DNA of 21,902 nucleotides from CAZZHG01 sp964653655 (GTDB taxonomy: Bacteria; Bdellovibrionota; FAC87; UBA2466), in assembly GCA_964653655.1 (NCBI GenBank), contig CAZZHG010000084.1, forward strand, positions 1 to 21,902. The letters run 5' to 3'. The first letter of the stretch is position 1. Each line of letters opens with the position of its first letter. Below the pieces are notes generated by a model, which was not told where the DNA came from, searched no databases, and worked only from the letters and a program-made list of their open reading frames with translations. A program made the position numbers and the translations under genes. This document shows positions 16,125-21,902 of this stretch, one piece after another.

Positions 16125-16913
16125 CTAAAGGCGAACGGCGATTCCGGCTTTCGCCATCGCGCGCTTTCCTTGCCGATCGGCCAGTTCCTTGAAGTGCCAG
16201 AGATTGGCGGCGGCCACCGCCGCCGCGCCCGCCTGGATCGCGGGCGCATAATCCTCGAATCGTCCCGCGCCGCCGCAGGCGATCACCGGAATGGAAACCG
16301 AGCCGCTCACTTCCCGGATGAGATCCAAATCGTACCCTCGTCCCGTGCCGTCCCGATCGATGCTCTGCAGGAGAATTTCCCCCGCTCCGCGCCTTTCGGC
16401 CTCGATGGCCCAGTTCACGGGAGTAAGGCCCGTCGGCTTCGTCCCGCCGGCTACGTAAACTTCCCGATTTCCGTCCGCCCTGGTTTTCACGTCGATATTG
16501 ACGACGATGGCTTGACTGCCGAACGCCTTTGCCCCGCGGGCAATCAGATCGAGATCCTCCCACGCCGCCGTGTTGATCGTGATCTTGTCCGCTCCCCGCT
16601 TGAGCCGGGCCCGCATGTCCTCGACTGTGCGGATCCGCCCTCCCCAGGTCAGGGGCATGAAGCAAGTTTGGGCCACCCGGTCTAGAATCTCCAAGGGATC
16701 GCTCGAGCTTCGGGTCTTGTGATCTTCGCGGCCCGTCTCGTAAGTCCCCTCGCGGGTCATGTCCAGATAGATCAGCTCGTCCACGTTCCACTCGTTGAAT
16801 CGGTGGACTTCGTTCAAGGGGTTGCCGATCTTCTGGTGCACTTCGAACCGCTCGCTGCGGACGAGTAGGCCGTTCTGCAGAAGAAGGACGGGAATGAGTC
16901 GGTGTCTGAGCAT
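16125..16913 (-). CDS. hisF2: HisF-like cyclase subunit for acetamidino sugar modification
   Basis: A (beta/alpha)8-barrel protein related to imidazole glycerol phosphate synthase HisF, but of the branch found beside WbpG/PseA amidotransferases. There it is thought to channel ammonia from a HisH partner to the sugar-modifying enzyme. The start RLIPVLLLQNG shows Leu11 exactly where histidine-pathway HisF has catalytic Asp11. The second catalytic Asp (Tm Asp130) is kept as Asp141 in VVNIDVKTR. Phosphate-binding loops remain (GGRIRTVEDM at 91-100, CGGAGRFEDY at 213-222). The 262-residue length is normal for HisF. It starts eight bases after hisH2, and pseA follows after 10 bases. Loss of Asp11 and the context argue against a role in histidine synthesis. 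Confidence 0.9.
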   Translation of the reverse strand: MLRHRLIPVLLLQNGLLVRSERFEVHQKIGNPLNEVHRFNEWNVDELIYLDMTREGTYETGREDHKTRSSSDPLEILDRVAQTCFMPLTWGGRIRTVEDMRARLKRGADKITINTAAWEDLDLIARGAKAFGSQAIVVNIDVKTRADGNREVYVAGGTKPTGLTPVNWAIEAERRGAGEILLQSIDRDGTGRGYDLDLIREVSGSVSIPVIACGGAGRFEDYAPAIQAGAAAVAAANLWHFKELADRQGKRAMAKAGIAVRL

Positions 16914-16920
16914 TCTGTCG

Positions 16921-17517
16921 TCAGCTCTTTACGAAATGTTCGAGTATCCGCAGCCCGGCCTTCTGGCTTTTTTCGGGATGAAATTGAACCGCGCGGATGT
17001 TGCCGGTGCTGAGGCTCGCGGCGAAGCGGCCGCCGTAGTCGCACCAGCCGTCGATTACCCCTTCGTTCTCGGGGACGAAATGAAAGCTGTGCACGAAATA
17101 GAAAACTTCCTTAGCTCCCGCCCCTACCGGCGAGACGTCATTCCAGCCGACGTGCGGCACGCGCAGTTTTCCTCCGTCGCCGGAGAGGCGCACGACACGG
17201 CCGCGCACGAGACCCAGTCCCGCGTGCTCTCCATGCTCCGTGCCCGTATCGGCGAGCAGCTGCATGCCGAGGCAGATTCCGAGAAGCGGCTTCTTTGCGT
17301 ACAAGACTTCCTGCTTGAGGGATTGATCCCACTCCCGGGATTTCAAGTTTTTCATCGCGTCGCCGAAGGCGCCTACTCCGGGCAGCACGAGGTGGGAGAC
17401 GGTCGAGAGGGAGTTCTTGGTGGAGAGGATTTCCGTGTCGATTCCGAGGGACACAAAGGCATTACGGACCGAGGTCAGATTGCCCATGCCGTAATCGATG
17501 ATTCCGACCTTAGCCAT
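16921..17517 (-). CDS. hisH2: HisH-like glutamine amidotransferase subunit
   Basis: Class I glutamine amidotransferase that releases ammonia from glutamine, here presumably for the HisF-like/PseA pair rather than for histidine synthesis. The 198 residues match HisH length. The catalytic triad is intact: Cys82 in GICLGMQ, and His180 and Glu182 in VQFHPEKS. The N-terminal VGIIDYGMGNLTSVRNA and VLPGVGAFGDAM are standard HisH phrases. The ATG at 17517 overlaps the end of pseF by eight bases, and GAAGG lies about six bases upstream. It is the second gene of the pseF-hisH2-hisF2-pseA run. Because the HisF partner has lost a cyclase residue, this subunit should not by itself be read as evidence of a histidine operon. 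Confidence 0.93.
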   Translation of the reverse strand: MAKVGIIDYGMGNLTSVRNAFVSLGIDTEILSTKNSLSTVSHLVLPGVGAFGDAMKNLKSREWDQSLKQEVLYAKKPLLGICLGMQLLADTGTEHGEHAGLGLVRGRVVRLSGDGGKLRVPHVGWNDVSPVGAGAKEVFYFVHSFHFVPENEGVIDGWCDYGGRFAASLSTGNIRAVQFHPEKSQKAGLRILEHFVKS

Positions 17518-18196
17518 TGAGCGCCTTCATCAGCAACTCCGCGTGGGCCCAGTCTTCCTCGGTATCGATATCCTGAACTCTCCAGCGCGGAACGCGAAGT
17601 ACGGTGGACTCGGGGCCGAGTATCGGAGTGCCCTTTTTCCACGCCGCGGCCGTTCCCCAGTAGAACTGGCCCGCATCATGGAGCGTTTCGGCGAGGTCCT
17701 GCGAGCGGGTAGTGAGATGTTCGGGAAAAAGCATTTCCACCCGGTTCTTGGTCCCGACCCGGATCGCTCTCTGCACCGGGTAGTCGAAAGTGGTCGCCGG
17801 GAAAACATACGACCATGGACCGCCTCGAAGCAGCTCGAAGGCTTTACGCAAATCTTCGGCCTGGACGAAAGGGGCGGTGGCGTAAAGGCAACAAACGTAA
17901 GCTGGCGCCGCGCCGTTCGCCCCCAGCCAGTCGATGGCGTGGCGTATCACATCGACGGTAATCGCGTGGTCGGTGGAAAGTTCTGCGGGCCGCTTGAAGG
18001 GCGCTTCGGCGCCCCAAGCCCTTGCGACTTTGGCGATCTCATCATCATCCGTCGAAACCACAATCCGATCGAACAGACCGCTATTTTTGGCGGTGGAGAT
18101 GCTGTGGGCGAGCATGGGTTTGCCGGCGAAGGCGCGGGTATTTTTGCCCGGGATTCGTTTGCTGCCCCCTCTTGCCGGAATGATCGCCACGTTCAT
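17510..18196 (-). CDS. pseF: CMP-pseudaminic acid synthetase (cytidylyltransferase) PseF
   Basis: Cytoplasmic enzyme that couples pseudaminic acid to CTP, giving CMP-pseudaminic acid, the donor for glycosylation. The 228-residue product has the nucleotidyltransferase P-loop IIPARGGSKRIPGKN (5-19), the metal-site region VVSTDDDEI (47-55), RPAELSTDHA (69-78), and CLYATAPF. It also has the DAGQFYWG segment (174-181), which I associate with PseF rather than NeuA, and a final QDIDTEEDW (208-216) with its conserved acidic residues. The ATG at 18196 follows a possible extended -10 promoter with only nine bases between, and it has no good Shine-Dalgarno. It leads the pseF-hisH2-hisF2-pseA run. LegF (legionaminic acid) is the nearest alternative. 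Confidence 0.92.
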   Translation of the reverse strand: MNVAIIPARGGSKRIPGKNTRAFAGKPMLAHSISTAKNSGLFDRIVVSTDDDEIAKVARAWGAEAPFKRPAELSTDHAITVDVIRHAIDWLGANGAAPAYVCCLYATAPFVQAEDLRKAFELLRGGPWSYVFPATTFDYPVQRAIRVGTKNRVEMLFPEHLTTRSQDLAETLHDAGQFYWGTAAAWKKGTPILGPESTVLRVPRWRVQDIDTEEDWAHAELLMKALNG

Positions 18197-18205
18197 GAAG
18201 TGCCA

Positions 18206-18232
18206 ATAGTATCATTCCCGCCGGGCCGCCAA
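18206..18232 (-). promoter_or_regulatory. Candidate extended -10 promoter for the pseF-hisH2-hisF2-pseA operon
   Basis: On the minus strand TGA-TACTAT (18206-18214) fits an extended -10 element, and a TTGGCG (18227-18232) lies 15 bases upstream as a weak -35. Transcription would start within a few bases of the pseF ATG, giving an almost leaderless message. Confidence 0.35.
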
Positions 18233-18279
18233 GAATGGAACTATCTGCGGCGGGCCTTCCTTGTTACCATCCATACATA

Positions 18280-19296
18280 ATGAAAAAGCGGGTGCCGGGA
18301 CTGGATTTACTGCGAGGGCTCTGCGCGGTCGCCGTTGCGCTGTATCACATCTTTTTTTCGCTGAACGGGCCAACGTTCCTCAATCACTCTCTGTACGCGG
18401 TTTACGCCTTTTTCGTAATCTCCGGAGCGAGCCTCTATATCGCCTACTCCGATCGCTTGAACGGTCCCGGTGAGCTGCTCTCCTATTTTTCGAATCGGCT
18501 GCTCCGCCTGCTTCCCCTCTACCTTCTCGTAACGTTGCTTTGGTTTTCGTTGTCGCCTTGGGGGCCGCCGCGACCGCGTGACGTGTTTCTGAACGGCACG
18601 CTGCTATTCGGGTTGGGCAATCCGGGAATGACTTCGACGGTAACCGGCGGTTGGTCGCTCGGCATCGAGTTTCAGTTCTATCTTTTCTTTCCGGTTCTAG
18701 CGGCCCTAGCCCGATCGAAGCTCTGGCTCTACTTCGCAGCCCTGTTCTTCGTGGCCCAAAGGATCTTCATCGAACGGACGTTGCAAACCGGAAGCCTGGC
18801 CGAGGCTTGGATCGTCTATACCCAGGGATTGAGCTTCATCGCCTATTTTTTCGCCGGATGTTGCATCGGCAGGCTCGTTAAGGATTCCCGCCGCAAACCC
18901 CATCCGGCCGCTTGGGCTTTGGTCGCCGGGGCCTGCTTGATTCTGACGTTCCTGGCCGGACCCAACGAAGCGAGCTCCCTGAAGGGGGTCATGGGGTGCG
19001 TGCTCACTCTGGTCACCTGTTTCGTCGTCTGGCCCTCCGCCTATCTGCCGATCTCGAAAACGTTCAGGCCCGCCGCGGACTTTCTAGGAAGGATTTCGTA
19101 CGGCCTCTATCTTTTCCATCCGCTCGTTTTCGCGTTGCTTAGGCCGCGGCTGAGCGAAATGGGAATCTATGCCTTTGCCGCCATGGCCTTCGCGGTATCG
19201 ATGATTGTGGCGTGGATTTCCGCTGAGTTCTTCGAAACTCCCGTGCGCGAGCACGGCCGGAAATGGCTTGGCTCGAAAGCGGTACTCCCGCGCTGA
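18280..19296 (+). CDS. Acyltransferase 3 family membrane protein, probable glycan O-acetyltransferase
   Basis: Polytopic inner-membrane acyltransferase of the Acyltransferase_3 (OafA/YrhL-like) family, which moves acyl groups, usually acetyl, onto surface polysaccharides. Over 338 residues I see about ten membrane segments. The opening LDLLRGLCAVAVALYHIFF carries the conserved Arg12 and catalytic His23. The Arg pair in NRLLRLLPLY (72-81) and the hallmark WSLGIEFQFYLFFP (125-138) are present, as is a late LGRISYGLYLFHPL. No SGNH domain is attached. ATG 18280 starts just before the first conserved segment; the frame extends to 18235 but those residues are not membrane-like. There is no Shine-Dalgarno. 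It diverges from pseF and faces the sialyltransferase-like gene with two bases between stops. It may acetylate the pseudaminic-acid-containing glycan. Confidence 0.88.
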   Translation: MKKRVPGLDLLRGLCAVAVALYHIFFSLNGPTFLNHSLYAVYAFFVISGASLYIAYSDRLNGPGELLSYFSNRLLRLLPLYLLVTLLWFSLSPWGPPRPRDVFLNGTLLFGLGNPGMTSTVTGGWSLGIEFQFYLFFPVLAALARSKLWLYFAALFFVAQRIFIERTLQTGSLAEAWIVYTQGLSFIAYFFAGCCIGRLVKDSRRKPHPAAWALVAGACLILTFLAGPNEASSLKGVMGCVLTLVTCFVVWPSAYLPISKTFRPAADFLGRISYGLYLFHPLVFALLRPRLSEMGIYAFAAMAFAVSMIVAWISAEFFETPVREHGRKWLGSKAVLPR

Positions 19297-19298
19297 GG

Positions 19299-20516
19299 TT
19301 ATTGGTAGGCCGTTCGGGGAACGATTTTTTCTGGCGTGAGTAACTTCAATTCTAAGTATTTCTGCCGGTCTCCCTCGTTGCCGACAAAATCCAGACACTC
19401 CAGTACTTCTCGCTCCGGAATGTATAGCAACACCGACGACAGTCCGGCGACGGCGTAACGGTCGAAGCCCACGCCTTGGAACAAAAGCACTTCGAAGGGA
19501 ATGGCTCCCGTAACCTGGTGGAATTTTCCGGGGTGTCTCGCTTCCAGGTAGTTCTTGAATACGTTGTCGCGGGGGTGGGGCTTTATGAACAAGTCATAGT
19601 CGGCGGCGTACTTATCGACGATATGATCGGACCAGCGCTTCATTACGTTCCATTCGGCTTCCACGATGGACGTCGACCCCAGGACCAGAAGATTCGGCTT
19701 CGGGCCGGCGTTCAGAGCTTGGCGCGTCCCTTCGAGGTCCACTTTCAGGAAAGCGAGCAGGTTGGTCTTGTCCTTTGGGGAAAGCAGCGCCCACCCCTGC
19801 TTCAGATTCAGAAATCTAAAGTCCAGGGCCCCCTGCTCCTTCAAGAGATCCAGGCGGCCTAGAAAGTAATCCAGGCGAGGTAGTAGCCACATCGCCTGCC
19901 AGCCGAGTTCCTGGCGGGGAAGCTGCCCGTCGAGATACAGCGAGGTCTTTTCTCTCGCAACCTTCGTGCCGGTGGCCTCCTCGCGGCGGCGCTCGTCGAC
20001 GATGGCGAAGACCGTTGGCAGCACCTGGAGGTGGGAGGCGTTACCCTCCTCGAAAATGTGCACCCGATCCGCCCCGCGTACGAAATCGTCGAGCCCGTTA
20101 TGGGGCTCGACGTTGCCGATGGAAAACGAGTAGGTCAGCTCGGTCACGTAAAGTTCGAAGGGCCGGTTCAGAAAACGATTTCTGAACTCAATCATCATGG
20201 CCTTGGGGAGGATGTTCTCATCTTGAAGAAGAACCCAGTGGATCTGCGGGTACTCCCGCTTCATCAGGGCGATGTCGTACTTGTTGAGAATGCCCTGGGG
20301 GGCGAATAAGAGAGTCGGCCTGCGGGAGAGCAGCGCGTGGATCAGGGCGCTCTCGGTAGCGTAGATAGAGTCCCGGAGGAAAAAAACATCGACGCTCGTC
20401 TCTTTGCGTCTTCCCTCGAGGGCGTGATCAGTCCAGGTCGTCGTCGAGGGCGGCCGAAAAGCCCACACGAGCGCCACGCAGAGGCAAAGCCCGAGGGGTA
20501 ACGCATACTTTCTCAC
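19299..20516 (-). CDS. Sialyltransferase-like GT-B protein, candidate CMP-pseudaminic acid transferase
   Basis: A 405-residue protein that I cannot place in a named family with certainty, but it carries the three short motifs of bacterial sialyltransferases (GT52/GT38-type). These are an acidic-acidic-Gly motif HIFEEGNAS (Glu156, Glu157, Gly158), the HP motif FIKPHPRDN (His314, Pro315) that binds the CMP part, and a Ser-Ser motif AVAGLSSVLLY (360-361). IPFEVLL (339-345) lies between the last two. NLLVLGSTSIVEAEW (275-289) looks like the first strand of the C-terminal Rossmann domain. Residues 4-20 (YALPLGLCLCVALVWAF) form a hydrophobic anchor or signal, which is odd for an enzyme using a cytoplasmic CMP-sugar. 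The start is a GTG without a Shine-Dalgarno and may be wrong. It lies beside pseF and pseI. Confidence 0.62.
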   Translation of the reverse strand: MRKYALPLGLCLCVALVWAFRPPSTTTWTDHALEGRRKETSVDVFFLRDSIYATESALIHALLSRRPTLLFAPQGILNKYDIALMKREYPQIHWVLLQDENILPKAMMIEFRNRFLNRPFELYVTELTYSFSIGNVEPHNGLDDFVRGADRVHIFEEGNASHLQVLPTVFAIVDERRREEATGTKVAREKTSLYLDGQLPRQELGWQAMWLLPRLDYFLGRLDLLKEQGALDFRFLNLKQGWALLSPKDKTNLLAFLKVDLEGTRQALNAGPKPNLLVLGSTSIVEAEWNVMKRWSDHIVDKYAADYDLFIKPHPRDNVFKNYLEARHPGKFHQVTGAIPFEVLLFQGVGFDRYAVAGLSSVLLYIPEREVLECLDFVGNEGDRQKYLELKLLTPEKIVPRTAYQ

Positions 20517-20607
20517 TGAGGCTAATTTAGTGGAAAGCCGCGGATTCGTCGAATGCCCGGTCCTGACTCGTCGCGAACAGATGGGTTTCCCCGTATTGGC
20601 CGGCGTT

Positions 20608-20616
20608 TGCTAAGAT
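20608..20616 (+). promoter_or_regulatory. Extended -10 element directly upstream of pseI
   Basis: TGC-TAAGAT is followed by only six bases and then the pseI ATG, so the +1 base would be at or next to the A of the start codon. No Shine-Dalgarno is present. A leaderless message is the simplest reading. Confidence 0.4.
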
Positions 20617-20622
20617 TCGCAT

Positions 20623-21669
20623 ATGAAAATCGGCAAACGTACCGTCGGTCCCGGCGAACCGATCTATGTGATAGCGGAGCTGTCGGCCAATCACGGACAA
20701 GACTACGACCGGGCGGTCAAATTAGTCGAAGCCGCGAAACAGTCGGGCGCGGACGCGGTGAAGGTTCAAACCTATTCGGCAGAGACGATGACGTTGGATA
20801 ATGCCGCCCCGCTGTTTCGGATCGGCGGCGGTACGCCTTGGGACGGCAAACGGCTTTTCGATCTCTACCGCGAGGCGAGCATGCCATGGGAGTGGACCCC
20901 CAAACTGAAAAGCCTGGCCGAGGGCATGGGTTTGGATTTTTTCTCGACGGCCTACGATCCGAGCGCCGTGGCCTTTCTCGAAACGTTGAAGGTCGCGGCC
21001 CACAAGATCGCGTCCTTCGAGCTCGTCGATCACGCCCTCATCGAGGCCATGGCCCGTACCGGCAAACCGCTTTTTCTTTCGACCGGGATGGCCTCTCTTT
21101 CAGAAATCGAGGAGGCGGTTGGGGTTGCGCGGCGGTCCGGAGCAAAACAAATCGCTCTTCTGAAATGCACGAGCGCCTATCCTGCCAGCGCGCCGGACAT
21201 GCATCTAAGCACGATTGGCGATCTCACTACCAGATTTCAGGTTCCCGTCGGCCTTTCCGACCACTCTCTCGGCCTGACCGTACCGGTTGCGGCGGTGGCC
21301 GCTGGTGCCTGTTTCATCGAGAAACATTTGACGCTGCGAAGATCGGACGGCGGCCCGGACGCGGCTTTCTCCTTGGAGCCCGTGGAATTCAAAGCCATGT
21401 CCGACGCGGTTAGAGAAGCGAAGTCGGCGATGGGGAACATCCACTACGGTCCGACCCGGCAGGAAGAGAAGTCTCTCGCCTTCCGGCGTTCCCTGTTCGT
21501 GGTGAAACCCTTGCGGGCGGGGGAAAAATTCACCGGCCAGAATGTGCGCTCCATTCGGCCCGCTCTCGGGCTCGCGCCTAAATTTCTCCCCGAGGTTTTG
21601 GGCAAGACGGCGACCGCCAATCTGGAAGCCGGCACTCCGCTTGCGTGGGAGCACGTGAAGAAGCCTTAA
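20623..21669 (+). CDS. pseI: Pseudaminic acid synthase PseI
   Basis: NeuB-family enzyme that condenses 2,4-diacetamido-2,4,6-trideoxy-altrose with phosphoenolpyruvate to make pseudaminic acid. The 348 residues match PseI. The N-terminal TIM-barrel shows YVIAELSANHGQ (15-26), AVKVQTYSAETMTLD (45-59), FLSTGMAS (151-158), LKCTSAYPAS (180-189), GLSDHSLGLTVP (210-221) and CFIEKHLTL (230-238). His214 and His235 match the metal-binding His residues known from NeuB. A C-terminal antifreeze-like SAF domain covers about 288-348 (RRSLFVVKPLRAGEKFT). The QTYSAETMTLD phrase is what I know from PseI rather than NeuB or LegI. It sits on the opposite strand to pseF and pseA, with an extended -10 element just before its ATG. 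Confidence 0.92.
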   Translation: MKIGKRTVGPGEPIYVIAELSANHGQDYDRAVKLVEAAKQSGADAVKVQTYSAETMTLDNAAPLFRIGGGTPWDGKRLFDLYREASMPWEWTPKLKSLAEGMGLDFFSTAYDPSAVAFLETLKVAAHKIASFELVDHALIEAMARTGKPLFLSTGMASLSEIEEAVGVARRSGAKQIALLKCTSAYPASAPDMHLSTIGDLTTRFQVPVGLSDHSLGLTVPVAAVAAGACFIEKHLTLRRSDGGPDAAFSLEPVEFKAMSDAVREAKSAMGNIHYGPTRQEEKSLAFRRSLFVVKPLRAGEKFTGQNVRSIRPALGLAPKFLPEVLGKTATANLEAGTPLAWEHVKKP

Positions 21670-21902
21670 GCCGCTTTCGAAGTGCTTATCGACGGGGAAA
21701 GTACCAGAGTCCAGCGCAGCACGCGGCGATCTTTGAACGTCGTCTCGCCCGCGAACGAGAAGCCGGCCCCTTCGAGGGTCCGGGTGGAGGGACCGTTGCC
21801 GAACTTGGTGGACGCGGAAATCGAGAAGCCGGGGAACTCCGCGCGAACGAAGCGGATGGCTTCCCGGAGAGACCTGGCTCCGAGCCCTCGGTTGCGATGA
21901 AC
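21666..21902 (-). CDS. GNAT-family N-acetyltransferase, C-terminal part (possible PseH)
   Basis: I translated this from the minus strand: 78 codons are open from the right window edge to a TAA at 21666-21668. The visible part begins VHRNRGLGARSLREAI, which fits GNAT motif A (Arg-x-x-Gly-x-Gly, acetyl-CoA pyrophosphate binding). Later come NGPSTRTLEGAGFSFAG, the usual motif B helix and loop, and a final strand RVLRWTLVLS. The N-terminal half is outside the window. Next to pseI, a PseH-type enzyme that acetylates the 4-amino sugar precursor is the obvious candidate, alone or fused to PseG. Generic GNAT enzymes have the same motifs. Its stop overlaps the pseI stop within TTAA (21666-21669). Confidence 0.72.
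   Translation of the reverse strand, partial: VHRNRGLGARSLREAIRFVRAEFPGFSISASTKFGNGPSTRTLEGAGFSFAGETTFKDRRVLRWTLVLSPSISTSKAA

Noticed and set aside
16115..16249. N-terminal extension of the PseA frame
   Set aside because: The extra 45 residues are Arg-rich and overlap hisF in another frame, while AGGAGG precedes the ATG at 16114.
16125..17517. Histidine biosynthesis hisHF pair
   Set aside because: Asp11 of HisF is lost, no other his gene is nearby, and the genes sit between pseF and pseA.

Overview
The window is high-GC DNA from a Gram-negative bacterium: it encodes a type II secretion secretin, a tripartite efflux pump with an outer-membrane channel, and several signal-peptide-bearing small proteins. 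The very long, low-complexity-flanked secretin, the set of small Cys-bearing secreted proteins and the compact gene packing recall the former Deltaproteobacteria (Myxococcota or Bdellovibrionota). That placement is an inference with modest support. No insertion sequence, phage gene or CRISPR array is visible, and genes cover almost everything.

Region by region. (1) 1-5267, minus strand: gspC-gspD-gspE, the start of a type II secretion operon that runs off the left edge (gspE is cut after its Walker B region). (2) 5384-7341: a DUF309 protein on the plus strand, then three small secreted proteins of unknown function on the minus strand. (3) 7415-13148, minus strand: an efflux operon read adaptor, RND permease, TolC-like channel, with a YjbQ/UPF0047 gene as its last member. 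All four are joined by overlapping start and stop codons. (4) 13386-13461: a tRNA-Lys(CTT) on the plus strand. (5) 13521-21902: a nonulosonic-acid glycan locus. It encodes a polytopic GT-C-like membrane protein, a PseA/WbpG amidotransferase, HisF-like and HisH-like ammonia-supplying subunits, the CMP-pseudaminic acid synthetase PseF, a membrane O-acyltransferase, a protein with the motif set of bacterial sialyltransferases, the pseudaminic acid synthase PseI, and the C-terminal end of a GNAT acetyltransferase (possible PseH).

How the glycan genes fit together: PseI condenses a 6-deoxy-diacetamido hexose with phosphoenolpyruvate to pseudaminic acid and PseF activates it with CTP. PseA, with ammonia from HisH delivered through HisF, converts an acetamido group to acetamidino. 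The sialyltransferase-like protein is the best candidate to transfer the sugar from CMP, and the acyltransferase and GT-C protein may modify or build the acceptor glycan. PseB, PseC and PseG are not in the window and may lie beyond the right edge. The candidate transferase at 19299-20516 is the most interesting single object here.
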